Below are positions 63,467 to 64,000 of a stretch of DNA of 64,000 bases, in pieces (the stretch's first letter is position 1; the number at the start of each line of letters is the position of its first letter). A program made the position numbers and the translations under genes. The stretch is from Devosia sp. GTDB lineage: Bacteria; Pseudomonadota; Alphaproteobacteria; Rhizobiales; Devosiaceae. A model generated the notes under the pieces. It saw nothing but the letters and a program-made list of their open reading frames with translations, had not been told where the DNA came from and ran no database searches. The stretch covers positions 1 to 64,000 of the forward strand of contig NZ_JACZKG010000054.1 of NCBI RefSeq assembly GCF_014860165.1, written 5' to 3'.

Positions 63467-64000
63467 TGCCCTGCTCGAAGTCCACAACCTCAGTGTGGAT
63501 TTCCACACCGCGCGCGGCACGGTCCATGCGGTCAGACATGTCTCATGGAGCGTCAATCGCGGCGAGACCCTGGCCATCCTGGGTGAAAGCGGCTCGGGCA
63601 AGTCCGTCTCGGCAAATGCCGTGATGAACATTCTCGACAGGCCGCCGGCGCAGATCGTCTCGGGCGAGATCTTCTATGACGGCCAGGACCTTCTCAAGGT
63701 CAGCTACGAAACCCATCGGGCGCTCAACGGCAAGAAGATCGCCATGATCTTCCAGGACCCGCTGAGCCACCTCAACCCGGTCTATACCGTGGGCTGGCAG
63801 ATCGTGGAGATGATGACCGCGCATGGCCGGCCCGCCGACGCGGCGCGTGCCCGGGCGCTGGAGCTGATCGCACGCGTCGGCATTCCGGACCCCGAAGCGG
63901 CCCTCCACAAGTACCCGCATCAGTTTTCCGGCGGGCAGCGGCAGCGCCTGATGATCGCCATGGCGCTGATGCTCAAACCCGACATCCTGATCGCCGACGA
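63459..64000 (+). CDS. ABC transporter ATP-binding protein (DppD type), 3' end outside window
   Basis: 180 codons are visible. Walker A is G42-ESGSGKS49, Q-loop is in IAMIFQDPLSHLNPVYTVGWQI, signature FSGGQRQRLMIAMALM, and the window ends in Walker B (DILIADE). This is the DppD/OppD type, usually about 320 aa and followed by a DppF-type gene. It is truncated only by the window edge. Confidence 0.93.
   Translation, partial: MSNALLEVHNLSVDFHTARGTVHAVRHVSWSVNRGETLAILGESGSGKSVSANAVMNILDRPPAQIVSGEIFYDGQDLLKVSYETHRALNGKKIAMIFQDPLSHLNPVYTVGWQIVEMMTAHGRPADAARARALELIARVGIPDPEAALHKYPHQFSGGQRQRLMIAMALMLKPDILIAD

Overview
The window is high-GC DNA with dense, ATGA-coupled operons. It looks like a chromosomal segment of an alphaproteobacterium of the order Hyphomicrobiales (Rhizobiales), most likely Devosia or a close relative. 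The evidence is the cell-cycle regulator ctrA, its phosphotransferase chpT, the envelope gene eipA (DUF1134), fliI-fliJ, an alphaproteobacterial RpoH with its RpoH box, a serC-serA pair and several ABC/TRAP uptake systems. The genus is inferred, not shown. No phage, insertion sequence, CRISPR array or complete RNA gene was seen.

Layout. 1-6.2 kb: small housekeeping genes (APH-type kinase, ABM-domain protein, DUF2934, LysE exporter, zinc metallopeptidase) and two tandem PRC-barrel secreted proteins. 6.2-9.3 kb: fliJ and fliI, divergent from ctrA across a 424-bp AT-rich regulatory region. 9.3-14.2 kb: DUF2867, TetR with a DUF2306 membrane protein, a secreted alpha/beta hydrolase and an ECF sigma factor with a C-terminal extension. 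14.2-16.6 kb: a CheY-like receiver, chpT, a YHS protein and eipA, the last behind near-consensus CtrA boxes. 16.7-22.2 kb: bestrophin, a coiled-coil membrane protein, an RluA-family pseudouridine synthase, rpoH and a zinc-ribbon membrane protein. 22.2-26.5 kb: thiN divergent from a TPP-riboswitch-controlled thiBPQ transporter. 26.6-34.1 kb: a 671-aa membrane protein, purA, an EamA transporter, serA and serC.

34.8-55.4 kb is a catabolic island on the + strand. It has an MBL-fold lactonase-like enzyme, a beta-lactamase-like esterase, four SDR dehydrogenases, a carboxymuconolactone-decarboxylase-like protein, a five-gene Liv-type ABC transporter, two GMC oxidoreductases, a HbpS/GlcG protein, an aldehyde dehydrogenase, a GntR/FCD regulator, a DctPQM TRAP transporter and a beta-hydroxyacid dehydrogenase. 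Six copies of an 11-12 bp motif with core TGTCATACA precede six transcription starts in this island and one of them precedes the GntR gene itself. I infer a single GntR-controlled regulon. The substrate is not evident; the enzymes suggest stepwise alcohol to aldehyde to acid oxidation plus ester or lactone opening.

55.5-64 kb holds a second, divergent pair of operons: on the - strand a sialidase-like BNR protein, a PdxA-family dehydrogenase, a DapA-family lyase and an iron alcohol dehydrogenase, all overlapping; on the + strand a Dpp/Opp-type peptide ABC transporter that runs off the window end. Both operons flank a 303-bp region with two copies of a TTGACAAC motif.

A recurring layout feature is a stable GC hairpin or palindromic repeat between the binding-protein gene and the rest of each transporter operon (Liv, Dct, Dpp, Thi).
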